Shown in pieces: positions 44,224 through 52,020 of a stretch of DNA of 64,000 nucleotides; positions within the stretch are counted from its first letter, which is position 1; every line of letters starts with the position of its first letter. Origin of the DNA: an uncultured Paraprevotella sp. (lineage in GTDB: Bacteria > Bacteroidota > Bacteroidia > Bacteroidales > Bacteroidaceae). The DNA lies in NCBI GenBank assembly GCA_900546665.1, contig URDY01000006.1, forward strand, positions 1-64,000, written 5' to 3'. The notes under the pieces are model-generated. The model did not search any database, had not been told where the DNA came from, and saw only the letters and a list, made by a program, of their open reading frames with translations. The position numbers and the translations under genes were made by a program.

Positions 44224-46824
44224 ATGAATTTGAAAAAGAAGTCAAGGTATCTCTTGGCCATGATGAGTGGATTGGGAGTGCCGTTTATGGCATCTGCTAT
44301 GCCGGCAGTGCCAGATTCTGTTTATTTGTTTTCGTATAATGCGGATGCCCGTAATGGGTTGAATTTTGCCTGGAGTGCACACAAGGACAGTTGGAAATCG
44401 ATCGGTTCCGGTTATGCGTTTGTGAAGAGCGATTATGGAACCTGGGGGGCAGAAAAAAGAATGTTTGCTCCTGATTTGTTGAGAATGCCTGATGGAAGTT
44501 GGCGTTGTGTTTTTCAAGTCAATGACCGGGCTAATCAGTTCGCTGTGGCAGAAAGCAAGGATCTGGTAAAATGGCAACCTCAGGATTATCCTTACATGGA
44601 AGGAGTAAGCAGCTGTCTGGCTCCGCAGTTGAAATATGATAAGGTGAGTGGGCTTTATCAGGTCTTTTTCAAAACCAAAGAGGGTGATGTCTATCTGACG
44701 ACATCCAAAGATTTCTATCATTTCAGTCGGCCGCAGAAGGTGAATTCATCGGCTTATCTGAATAACAAGATGGAAGCAGAGGTGAATGGCAGAAAATTGT
44801 CTGGCCAGATTTTCAAAGTGGCATATACAGATGTGCAGCGTATGATTCAGGCTACGGAATCAGCTGCATACTGGGCAGCGCTTAATGGCGAGCTGGCGCG
44901 TGACAATGAGGTCCGTTTCCGTGGATTGAAACCGTTGGAAGCTAATATTGTAATCAATGCAGAAGATACTAAAAAGATCAGTGACAAACTAATAGGTATC
45001 TTCTTTGAGGATATCAATTATGCTGCTGATGGCGGATTGTATGCGGAATTGGTACAAAACCGTGATTTTGAATATTCTCAGGCAGATGTAAAGGGAGGTA
45101 ATAAGGCATGGACAGCCCGGTATGCCTGGACTTTGGAAGGTACCGGCGGCGACTGGACCGTAGAGACAACTGATCCCATTCATGAAAACAATGCCCATTA
45201 TGCTGCGGTCAATGTCAGCAATCCGGGCAGTGTGGCATTGGTGAACAGTGGCTTTGACGGTATTGTCTTGCGTAAAGGAGACAAATATGATTTCAGTATG
45301 TTTGCCAGATTGCTGGATGGCAAGTCCGGTAAAATCAGAATCTCGCTTGTAGAGAATGGCGAAACGATAGCTTCAGCAACAGTAAGTTCTCCCAAAAAAG
45401 ACTGGAAGAAGCTGACAGCTGTCCTCAAAGCTACAAAAGATGCAGATAAGGCATCTATCCGCATCGAACCGACTTCAGAGGCTCGTATCGGATTGGATAT
45501 GATTTCACTTTTCCCGCAAAAAACCTTCAAGGGTAGAAAGAACGGACTGAGGGCTGATCTGGCTCAGACTTTGGCCGATCTCAAGCCTAAGTTCATGCGT
45601 TTTCCCGGAGGGTGTGTGGCACACGGTGATGGTTTGCATAATATTTATAATTGGAAGGAGACAATCGGTCCTCTTGAAAGCAGAAAACCACAGCGTAACC
45701 TGTGGGGATATCATCAGACCAAAGGGTTGGGATATTATGAATATTTTCAGTTCTGTGAAGATATCGGTTGCGAGCCACTTCCGGTATTGGCTGCTGGTGT
45801 AAGTTGTCAGAATTCAAGTGATTGTGGGGCTGGACAGCAGGGCGGTATCCCTATGAGTGAGATGCCGGACTATATTCAGGATGTGCTCGACCTGATAGAA
45901 TGGGCTAACGGTGATGCCAAAACGACCGAATGGGGAAAGAAACGTGCGGAGCAAGGCCATCCGGAACCGTTCAACCTGAAATATATCGGTATTGGTAACG
46001 AGGATCTTATCTCCAATACGTTTGCGGAACGCTATCTGATGATTATCAAGGCAGTGAAGGAGAAATATCCAGAGATAACAGTCTGTGGAACTTCAGGGCC
46101 GTGGTGCGAAGGGAGTGATTATGAAGCAGGATGGCGGTTGGCCAAGGATCATAGGATTGATATGATTGATGAGCATTATTATCAGTCTCCCGGATGGTTT
46201 ATCTATCATCAGGATTATTATGACAATTATGACCGTCAGGGCTCAAAAGTCTATTTGGGTGAATATGCAGCTCATGCTCCAGGTCGTCCCAATGATATAG
46301 AGACGGCTCTTTGCGAAGCGTTGCATATTTGTGGCATGGAGCGTAACGGTGATATTGTAGCCATGAGTTCTTATGCTCCTCTCGTAGCCAAGGAAGGACA
46401 TACCCAATGGAGTCCGGACATGATCTATTTTAATAATACGGAGGTAAAGCCAACGGTAGGATACTATGTGCAGAAATTGTGTGGTAACTATAGTGGGGAT
46501 GAATATATTGCAAGCGATCTTACGGTCAATGAAGGACGTAAGGGAGTACGTGAACGTTTGGCTGTAAGTACCGTACGTGATACCAAAACCGGAAAGATTT
46601 ATATCAAGATGGTTAACCTGCTTAATCATCCGGTCAAAGGGAAATTGAAAATGGAAGGTTTTGAAGATCTCTTCAAGTCACAGGCAGAAAGAACCGTGCG
46701 GTTGCATCTTTTGACTGGAGCGTATGACGATACTCAGGCTCGTCCGCAAGTGAAGGACATGACCATCTCACAGGAATTTGAATATGAATTGCCCGCTTAT
46801 TCATTTAGTCTGGTAGAAATATAG
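44224..46824 (+). CDS. GH51 alpha-L-arabinofuranosidase with GH43-like N-terminal segment
   Basis: 866 residues. A signal peptide (about 1-26) precedes a segment (about 30-170) with MFAPDLLRMPDGSWRCVFQVND and FAVAESKDLVKWQP, like blades of a GH43-type five-bladed propeller but not a whole one. The GH51 part starts near 235 (IVINAEDTKKISDKLIGIFFEDINYAADGG), includes a CBM-like insert (about 290-430) and the catalytic barrel: acid/base Glu in YIGIGNEDL and nucleophile Glu in VYLGEYAAHA, then the C-terminal beta domain. It removes terminal arabinofuranose from arabinan, arabinoxylan or arabinogalactan. A terminator follows. Confidence 0.9.
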   Translation: MNLKKKSRYLLAMMSGLGVPFMASAMPAVPDSVYLFSYNADARNGLNFAWSAHKDSWKSIGSGYAFVKSDYGTWGAEKRMFAPDLLRMPDGSWRCVFQVNDRANQFAVAESKDLVKWQPQDYPYMEGVSSCLAPQLKYDKVSGLYQVFFKTKEGDVYLTTSKDFYHFSRPQKVNSSAYLNNKMEAEVNGRKLSGQIFKVAYTDVQRMIQATESAAYWAALNGELARDNEVRFRGLKPLEANIVINAEDTKKISDKLIGIFFEDINYAADGGLYAELVQNRDFEYSQADVKGGNKAWTARYAWTLEGTGGDWTVETTDPIHENNAHYAAVNVSNPGSVALVNSGFDGIVLRKGDKYDFSMFARLLDGKSGKIRISLVENGETIASATVSSPKKDWKKLTAVLKATKDADKASIRIEPTSEARIGLDMISLFPQKTFKGRKNGLRADLAQTLADLKPKFMRFPGGCVAHGDGLHNIYNWKETIGPLESRKPQRNLWGYHQTKGLGYYEYFQFCEDIGCEPLPVLAAGVSCQNSSDCGAGQQGGIPMSEMPDYIQDVLDLIEWANGDAKTTEWGKKRAEQGHPEPFNLKYIGIGNEDLISNTFAERYLMIIKAVKEKYPEITVCGTSGPWCEGSDYEAGWRLAKDHRIDMIDEHYYQSPGWFIYHQDYYDNYDRQGSKVYLGEYAAHAPGRPNDIETALCEALHICGMERNGDIVAMSSYAPLVAKEGHTQWSPDMIYFNNTEVKPTVGYYVQKLCGNYSGDEYIASDLTVNEGRKGVRERLAVSTVRDTKTGKIYIKMVNLLNHPVKGKLKMEGFEDLFKSQAERTVRLHLLTGAYDDTQARPQVKDMTISQEFEYELPAYSFSLVEI

Positions 46825-46860
46825 AAAAAAATATCAATTAGAAAGTTATTGAAAATGAAT

Positions 46861-46899
46861 GCCTTACAGGAAAAATTATCCTGTGAGGCATTTTTTTTT
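46861..46899 (+). terminator. terminator of the GH51 gene
   Basis: GCCTTACAGG (46861-46870) pairs with CCTGTGAGGC (46880-46889, one G-U), followed by a run of nine T after one A. Confidence 0.85.
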
Positions 46900-46909
46900 C
46901 ATTTTTTTT

Positions 46910-46936
46910 GCGTGAAAATGGATTTTCGTTCGTATA
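46910..46936 (+). promoter_or_regulatory. 27-bp shared motif, site 2 (before GH43-MFS-GH88 operon)
   Basis: GCGTG at 46910-46914, 16-bp spacer, CGTATA at 46931-46936. It ends 33 bp before the ATG at 46970, nearly the same as site 1 to its ATG. Confidence 0.6.
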
Positions 46937-46969
46937 TAATATATAATGATTAATTCTGATATTGTAATT

Positions 46970-48667
46970 ATGACGAAGTTTTTATTAAGAAGATGCCTTT
47001 ATATTACCTTTTGCAGTGTGATATGTGGTGGAATTCAGTCGGTGTCGGCTCAGTCTGCAGGCTACGTCTCTTCCGTATGGACTCCAGATCGGGGAGATGG
47101 AACTTATCGTAATCCGGTTATTCATGCCGATTATTCAGATCCGGATGTTTGTGTGGTAGGAGACGATTTTTATCTGACGGCTTCCAGCTTTAACTGTGCG
47201 CCAGGATTGCCTATTCTTCATTCCAAGGATCTGGTCAATTGGGAAATTGTGAATTATGCATTGAAGCGGAATGTGCCTGAGGCATATTACAATGAAGCCC
47301 GTCATGGTAAAGGTGTGTGGGCTCCAAGTATCCGTTATCATCAGGGAGAATATTTCATTTATTGGGGGGATCCTGATTATGGTGTCTATATGGTCAAGGC
47401 GCGTGATCCCCGTGGAACCTGGTCTGAACCAGTGTTGGTCAAGAAAGCTAAAGGTATAATAGACCCCTGTCCTTTATGGGATGATGACGGAAAATGTTAT
47501 CTTGCTTTTGCCTGGGCCGGAAGTCGGGCACAGATCAATTCGGTGATTTGTGTAGCTGAGATGAATGCGGAAGGAACCGAAGTTATTGGTGATGCACGGA
47601 TTGTTTACGACGGTAATGACGATGTCAACCATACCGCTGAAGGACCTAAATTCTATAAGCACAACGGTTATTATTATCTTCTTTTTCCAGCAGGAGGTGT
47701 AGTATCCGGTTGGCAGATGGCTGCCAGGAGCCGTTCCGTTTTTGGCCCGTATGAGGCTAAACGGGTGATGGATCAGGGACAAACAAAAGTCAATGGCCCG
47801 CATCAGGGAGGCTGGGTACATACTTCTGCCGGTGAAGACTGGTTCCTGCATTTCCAGGATAAGGGTTGTTATGGACGTGTGGTCTGGCTTGAACCGATGA
47901 ACTGGAAAGACGGTTGGCCAGTGATCGGTGATGATGCCGATGCAGATGGTTGCGGAAATCCCGTATTGACTTACCGTAAGCCGACTGTACCACAGTCAGC
48001 GATTGTCAATCCGTTGGAAAGTGATGAGTTCAATACAACGGAATGGGGATTGCAGTGGCAATGGCATTCCAATTATCAGGATCTGTACGGTTTTACTACG
48101 CCATACGGTTATGCACGTCTGTATTCCCACAAGTTATCTCCCGATTTTGTTAATTTATGGGAGGTGCCCAACATGCTTTTGCAGAAATTTCCTGCCGAGA
48201 CCTTTACAGTCACTTCCCGGATGAAGATGGTCAGTAAGGAAAATGGGCAGGAAGGCGGCCTTATTATCATGGGATGGGACTATGCTGCATTGACAGTTCA
48301 GCGCATGGGCGATCGTTTTATCCTCAGGCAGAGAATCTGCAAGGATGCTGAGCAGGGTAATAAGGAAAGAATCAGTAAATTGGCGGAAATGGAACCTTCC
48401 GAGCGCCAGACCATCATTTATTCACCAACTGTCAGTCGTGATATCTTTTTGCGTATTATGGTTGGAAAGGAAGGATGGTGTACATTCAGTTACAGTCTGG
48501 ATGGAAAAACTTTCATGCCTTGTGGTGAGAAATTTAAGGCCCGACAGGGTAAATGGATTGGAGCCAAAGTCGGTATGGTTTGTATCGAACCGCATACAGA
48601 GCCTGCCGTCAATAGAGGATGGTTGGATGTCGACTGGTTTCGTGTGACAGCAAATAATGGTAAATAA
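46970..48667 (+). CDS. GH43 family glycosidase (beta-xylosidase/arabinofuranosidase type)
   Basis: 565 residues from the ATG at 46970; the ATG at 46946 is only 10 bp from the shared motif and therefore less likely. A signal peptide (ends near VSAQ) precedes a five-bladed propeller: base Asp in NPVIHADYSDPDV, Asp in GIIDPCPLWDDDGKCYLAFAW and acid Glu in HTAEGPKFYKHNGYYYLL. The C-terminal domain (about 345-565) is a concanavalin-like beta-sandwich common in GH43 xylosidases. It cleaves xylose or arabinose from side chains. The stop overlaps the frame of the MFS gene, giving an operon. Confidence 0.92.
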   Translation: MTKFLLRRCLYITFCSVICGGIQSVSAQSAGYVSSVWTPDRGDGTYRNPVIHADYSDPDVCVVGDDFYLTASSFNCAPGLPILHSKDLVNWEIVNYALKRNVPEAYYNEARHGKGVWAPSIRYHQGEYFIYWGDPDYGVYMVKARDPRGTWSEPVLVKKAKGIIDPCPLWDDDGKCYLAFAWAGSRAQINSVICVAEMNAEGTEVIGDARIVYDGNDDVNHTAEGPKFYKHNGYYYLLFPAGGVVSGWQMAARSRSVFGPYEAKRVMDQGQTKVNGPHQGGWVHTSAGEDWFLHFQDKGCYGRVVWLEPMNWKDGWPVIGDDADADGCGNPVLTYRKPTVPQSAIVNPLESDEFNTTEWGLQWQWHSNYQDLYGFTTPYGYARLYSHKLSPDFVNLWEVPNMLLQKFPAETFTVTSRMKMVSKENGQEGGLIIMGWDYAALTVQRMGDRFILRQRICKDAEQGNKERISKLAEMEPSERQTIIYSPTVSRDIFLRIMVGKEGWCTFSYSLDGKTFMPCGEKFKARQGKWIGAKVGMVCIEPHTEPAVNRGWLDVDWFRVTANNGK

Positions 48668-48683
48668 ACAAAAAAAAGATAAG

Positions 48684-49850
48684 ATGAAGCAAAGTAATTC
48701 TATTATTCATGTTTTGCCCGTACTATTTGGTTTCTTTGTAATGGGTTTCTGTGATATTGTCGGCATTTCGTCAGATTATGCCCGTGATGCCTTTGGTTGG
48801 AGCCATACGATGGCAGGTTTTGTGCCGTCAATGGTGTTTGTGTGGTTTTTGTTTTTTAGCATACCGGCAGGTATCCGCATGAACAAGTGGGGGCGTAAGA
48901 ATACGGTGCTTGTCAGCATGTTGATAACTTTGGTCGGTATGCTGATTCCGTTACTCAAGACCGGATGGGCCTGTCTGATTGGTTATGCTTTATTAGGGAT
49001 AGGTAATGCCATTCTTCAAGTTTCGTTGAATCCGTTGTTGGGTAATGTGGTAACCAACAAAAAGTTGCTGACAAGCAGTCTTACGGCTGGGCAGGTTGTC
49101 AAGGCTGTTTCATCCTTCTGTGGACCGCTGATCCTGCAGTTTGCAGTGGTGGTGCTGGGTGGAGGAAATGAAGATAACTGGTATCTTTCATTCCCCGTAT
49201 TGGGAGCTATTACCTTAGTTTCTGCATTATGGCTTTATTTCACTCCTATAGCGCGTGAAGAAATCTCCGGATCAGATGTGACAAGGGGTAAAGTGTGGGG
49301 ATTGTTGGGTGATAAGACCCTGTTTCTGCTTTTCCTGGGCATCTTTTTTGTGGTTGGGATTGATGTAGCCACTAATTTTATCAGCTCCAAAGTGATGATT
49401 CTGCGGTTTGACTGGAGTAAGCAGGAAGCTGGTATCGCGCCTCAGATTTATTTTATTTGTCGTACAGTCGGTGCTTTTCTGGGCGTTTTCTTTATGACAA
49501 AAATTACAGAGATAGTTTATTTCCGTATTAATATACTGACTTGTATAGCTGCGATTTTGGTGATGGCTTTCTATGAGGATGCTACGGTCGATTTGTTTTG
49601 TATTGGAGCAATCGGTTTCTTATGTTCCTGCATTTTCCCTATTATATATTCCATGGCAGTGCAGCGTATGCCTGACAAGGCTAATCTGATATCCGGTCTG
49701 ATGATTACTGCGGTGGCAGGTGGTGGTGCGGTGACCCCTCTTATTGGTGCTGCTACGGATATGGCAGGTATTACGAGTGGTATTTGCATGCTGTTGGTTT
49801 GTGCCTTTTATCTGACCTTCTGTGCTTATGGTGTCAGAATTACTAAATAA
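48684..49850 (+). CDS. MFS transporter, probable sugar importer
   Basis: 388 residues from the ATG at 48684, 16 bp after the GH43 stop; an in-frame ATG at 48657 overlaps GH43 by 11 bp. About 12 TM segments. GIRMNKWGRKNTVLVSM is the MFS loop 2-3 signature, and the overall pattern fits the FucP/GluP sugar:H+ symporter group. Between two glycosidase genes, it likely imports the mono- or oligosaccharide they release. It may substitute for other import steps because no SusC/SusD is in the window. Confidence 0.85.
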   Translation: MKQSNSIIHVLPVLFGFFVMGFCDIVGISSDYARDAFGWSHTMAGFVPSMVFVWFLFFSIPAGIRMNKWGRKNTVLVSMLITLVGMLIPLLKTGWACLIGYALLGIGNAILQVSLNPLLGNVVTNKKLLTSSLTAGQVVKAVSSFCGPLILQFAVVVLGGGNEDNWYLSFPVLGAITLVSALWLYFTPIAREEISGSDVTRGKVWGLLGDKTLFLLFLGIFFVVGIDVATNFISSKVMILRFDWSKQEAGIAPQIYFICRTVGAFLGVFFMTKITEIVYFRINILTCIAAILVMAFYEDATVDLFCIGAIGFLCSCIFPIIYSMAVQRMPDKANLISGLMITAVAGGGAVTPLIGAATDMAGITSGICMLLVCAFYLTFCAYGVRITK

Positions 49851-49880
49851 ATGATTGACGACTTTATAAAAAGAGATATA

Positions 49881-51122
49881 ATGAAAAGAAACAGATTGAT
49901 ATGGGTCATGGCTCTCTTGCTCGGTTTTCAGACCGTGAATGCGCAGACTCCAGATATAGAAAAAGACTTGGATTATTGTCATCGTCAGGTAGCCCGTGCT
50001 CTTGATGAACTGAAGACTGATGGCGGATGGGACTATACGCGTATGCCGCGTAATATTCTTAGCGAGGATTTTAAGAAAGGACGTACCGGTTGGAATTGCC
50101 GTCCTTCAACTCCTGAAGAGTGGTGTGGCGGTTTTTGGCCCGGCATCCTGTGGTATGATTACGAATATAGTGGTGAAGCTTATATCCGGCGGCAGGCAGA
50201 GAACTATACAGCTTCTTTGGGTTATCTGGCTGATCGTGATCCTTATGATCATGACTTGGGCTTTTTGGTTTATTGCAGTTATGGCAATGGCATGCGGTTG
50301 GAACCCAATGCGGCATATCGTGATGTAATTGTCGGTACGGCACGTCAATTGGCCCGGCTTTATAATCCGGTCGTAGGGACTATCTTAAGTTGGCCTCGTG
50401 AGGTGGACAGGCAAGGATGGCCGCATAATACCATTATGGACAACATGATGAACCTGGAAATGCTTTTTTGGGCATCGCGTCATGGAGGCGGAAATGATCT
50501 TTATGACATAGCCGTCCGTCATGCAGAAACAACCATGAAAAATCATTTCCGTAAAGACGGTTCCTGTTATCATGTGGCAGTTTATGATACTATCAGTGGC
50601 CGTTTTATAAAAGGAGTGACGCATCAGGGATATTCAGACCAGTCGATGTGGGCGCGTGGCCAGTCCTGGGCTATTTATGGTTATACGATGGTTTATCGTG
50701 AAACCCGTGAACCACGTTTCCTTGATTTTGCGATGAAGGTAGCTGACATTTATCTGAAACGATTGCCGGAACATTCATCCGATTGGATTCCTTTATGGGA
50801 TTTTGATGATCCTTCACCGAGTGCACCTAAAGATGCTTCAGCCGCTTGTGTGGTGGCATCAGCTTTGTTGGAGCTGGCTGATTATGTTTCATCGGATAAA
50901 GGAGACTACTATCGTCAGTGTGCAGGTAAAATGCTGTATTCCTTAGGGCATGGTTACCAGACTGGTGAAGCCGGAGTTTCGTTCCTGCTTCACAGTACGG
51001 GACATCATCCGGCTGGCAGTGAAATAGATGCATCAATTATTTATGCTGATTATTATTATTATGAAGCACTGCTGCGTTGGCGTCGGATTCAGCAAGGAAA
51101 ACCAGTTTTGGGTAATGGATAA
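49881..51122 (+). CDS. GH88 unsaturated glucuronyl/galacturonyl hydrolase
   Basis: 413 residues from the ATG at 49881 (MKRNRLIWVMALLLGFQTVNAQ, signal peptide), 30 bp after the MFS stop. It is an alpha/alpha barrel with the GH88 pattern: TPEEWCGGFWPGILWYDYEYSGE near the start, WPREVDRQGWPHNTIMDNMMNLEML in the middle (conserved Asp), and WARGQSWAIYGYTMVYRET then DASAACVVASALLELAD. It hydrates the 4,5-double bond of unsaturated uronates left by polysaccharide lyases. This gives a direct link to the heparinase-like lyase upstream. Last gene of the operon. Confidence 0.92.
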   Translation: MKRNRLIWVMALLLGFQTVNAQTPDIEKDLDYCHRQVARALDELKTDGGWDYTRMPRNILSEDFKKGRTGWNCRPSTPEEWCGGFWPGILWYDYEYSGEAYIRRQAENYTASLGYLADRDPYDHDLGFLVYCSYGNGMRLEPNAAYRDVIVGTARQLARLYNPVVGTILSWPREVDRQGWPHNTIMDNMMNLEMLFWASRHGGGNDLYDIAVRHAETTMKNHFRKDGSCYHVAVYDTISGRFIKGVTHQGYSDQSMWARGQSWAIYGYTMVYRETREPRFLDFAMKVADIYLKRLPEHSSDWIPLWDFDDPSPSAPKDASAACVVASALLELADYVSSDKGDYYRQCAGKMLYSLGHGYQTGEAGVSFLLHSTGHHPAGSEIDASIIYADYYYYEALLRWRRIQQGKPVLGNG

Positions 51123-51137
51123 AAAAATGCTTTTTTT

Positions 51138-51164
51138 GCGTGAAAATGCTTTTTCGTTCGTCTA
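51138..51164 (+). promoter_or_regulatory. 27-bp shared motif, site 3 (no gene behind it)
   Basis: GCGTG at 51138-51142, 16-bp spacer, CGTCTA at 51159-51164. It begins 16 bp after the GH88 stop. A terminator follows at 51227-51258 with no gene between. Confidence 0.55.
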
Positions 51165-51171
51165 TATAGTG

Positions 51172-51258
51172 AACATTGTTTTTAAGTTATATTGTTTCTC
51201 ATAATTGTTTTAAGGTTAAATTGGATAAAGGGACGCTGTGAAGCGTCTCTTTATTTTT
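51172..51258 (+). ncRNA. possible short RNA between motif site 3 and a terminator
   Basis: If the motif works as a promoter, a transcript of about 85 nt would begin near 51172 and end at the stem-loop. There is no open frame of note. Alternatively this is just the 3' tail of the GH88 operon. Confidence 0.3.
51227..51258 (+). terminator. terminator downstream of GH88
   Basis: AAAGGGACGC (51227-51236) pairs with GCGTCTCTTT (51243-51252, one G-U), followed by ATTTTTAT. Confidence 0.75.
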
Positions 51259-52020
51259 ATGTGTGATTCTTTTAACCAGATATTATGATATTGGTTGTTT
51301 TTATGAATGTGTCAGGTTATAAGGATGAATGACTTTATTTTTGCATATTATATAAATAGTAATTCAGATAGAATTCTTGTTTTATCTTTTATTCTATTCT
51401 TATAGCATTCTGATTATTTACTCCTTCACCCCTTCACATTCCTTTCCTGTAGAGGGATTTAGGGTGAACCATGTCCTTCACATCTCCTTCACTACCTATT
51501 CACGAAATAGATTTTTGGAAAAAACGGTTCAAAATTCTCAGAAGTAATATTTTTTCAAAAATATCATAAATAATTACATTTAAAAAAAAGTAAGGCTTAC
51601 TTTTTAAAAAGTAAAGCTTACTTTTTTTAAAGTAAGCCATCTTTTTTGGAAAACAAGCCCGGATATAAGGAACGAAATTTTGATATGTTTACAAAATTAT
51701 GCTCCTTCATCAATCGATAGTTTTGCATATCTGATACCCTTCCTGAAGGCTTTGCGCTGTATTTGCGCCCCTCATCCCTGTATGCTTTTTTGAGTCGGAA
51801 CAGACCCCGATAGTGGCTGTATCGGCATTGTAGAGGGTGAAGAGGGCAATGAAAGAAGTGAAGGGGTGCGATTCACATATAATGTTTTGCTTTCCAGTAT
51901 GTTATACCCCGTGGTGAAGAAGTGGATATCAAGTACATTTGTTCACCTTTGGGGTAAGTCCTGGGACCCCAAAATGGCTTTCAACGCATTTTTCTTCGTT
52001 TTTTCGTGTCAGGGTACGGT
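51259..52020. other. 762-bp AT-rich gap without genes, rich in repeats
   Basis: It holds TTCAC-rich sequence (51421-51510), three 21-bp-spaced GTAAGSCTTAC elements (51591-51639) and GTGAAGGGGTG (51858-51868), the reverse complement of CACCCCTTCAC at 51427-51437. No coding frame of note on either strand. Both flanking genes point into it. Confidence 0.6.
51591..51639. repeat. three GTAAGSCTTAC palindromes with 21-bp period
   Basis: GTAAGGCTTAC at 51591, GTAAAGCTTAC at 51612 and half-site GTAAGCC at 51633, exactly 21 bp apart (two helical turns). T and A runs between them allow long hairpins. Confidence 0.55.

Noticed and set aside
51421..51510. CTTCAC repeats as a CRISPR array
   Set aside because: The repeated unit is only 6-7 bp with irregular spacing and no spacers of constant length.
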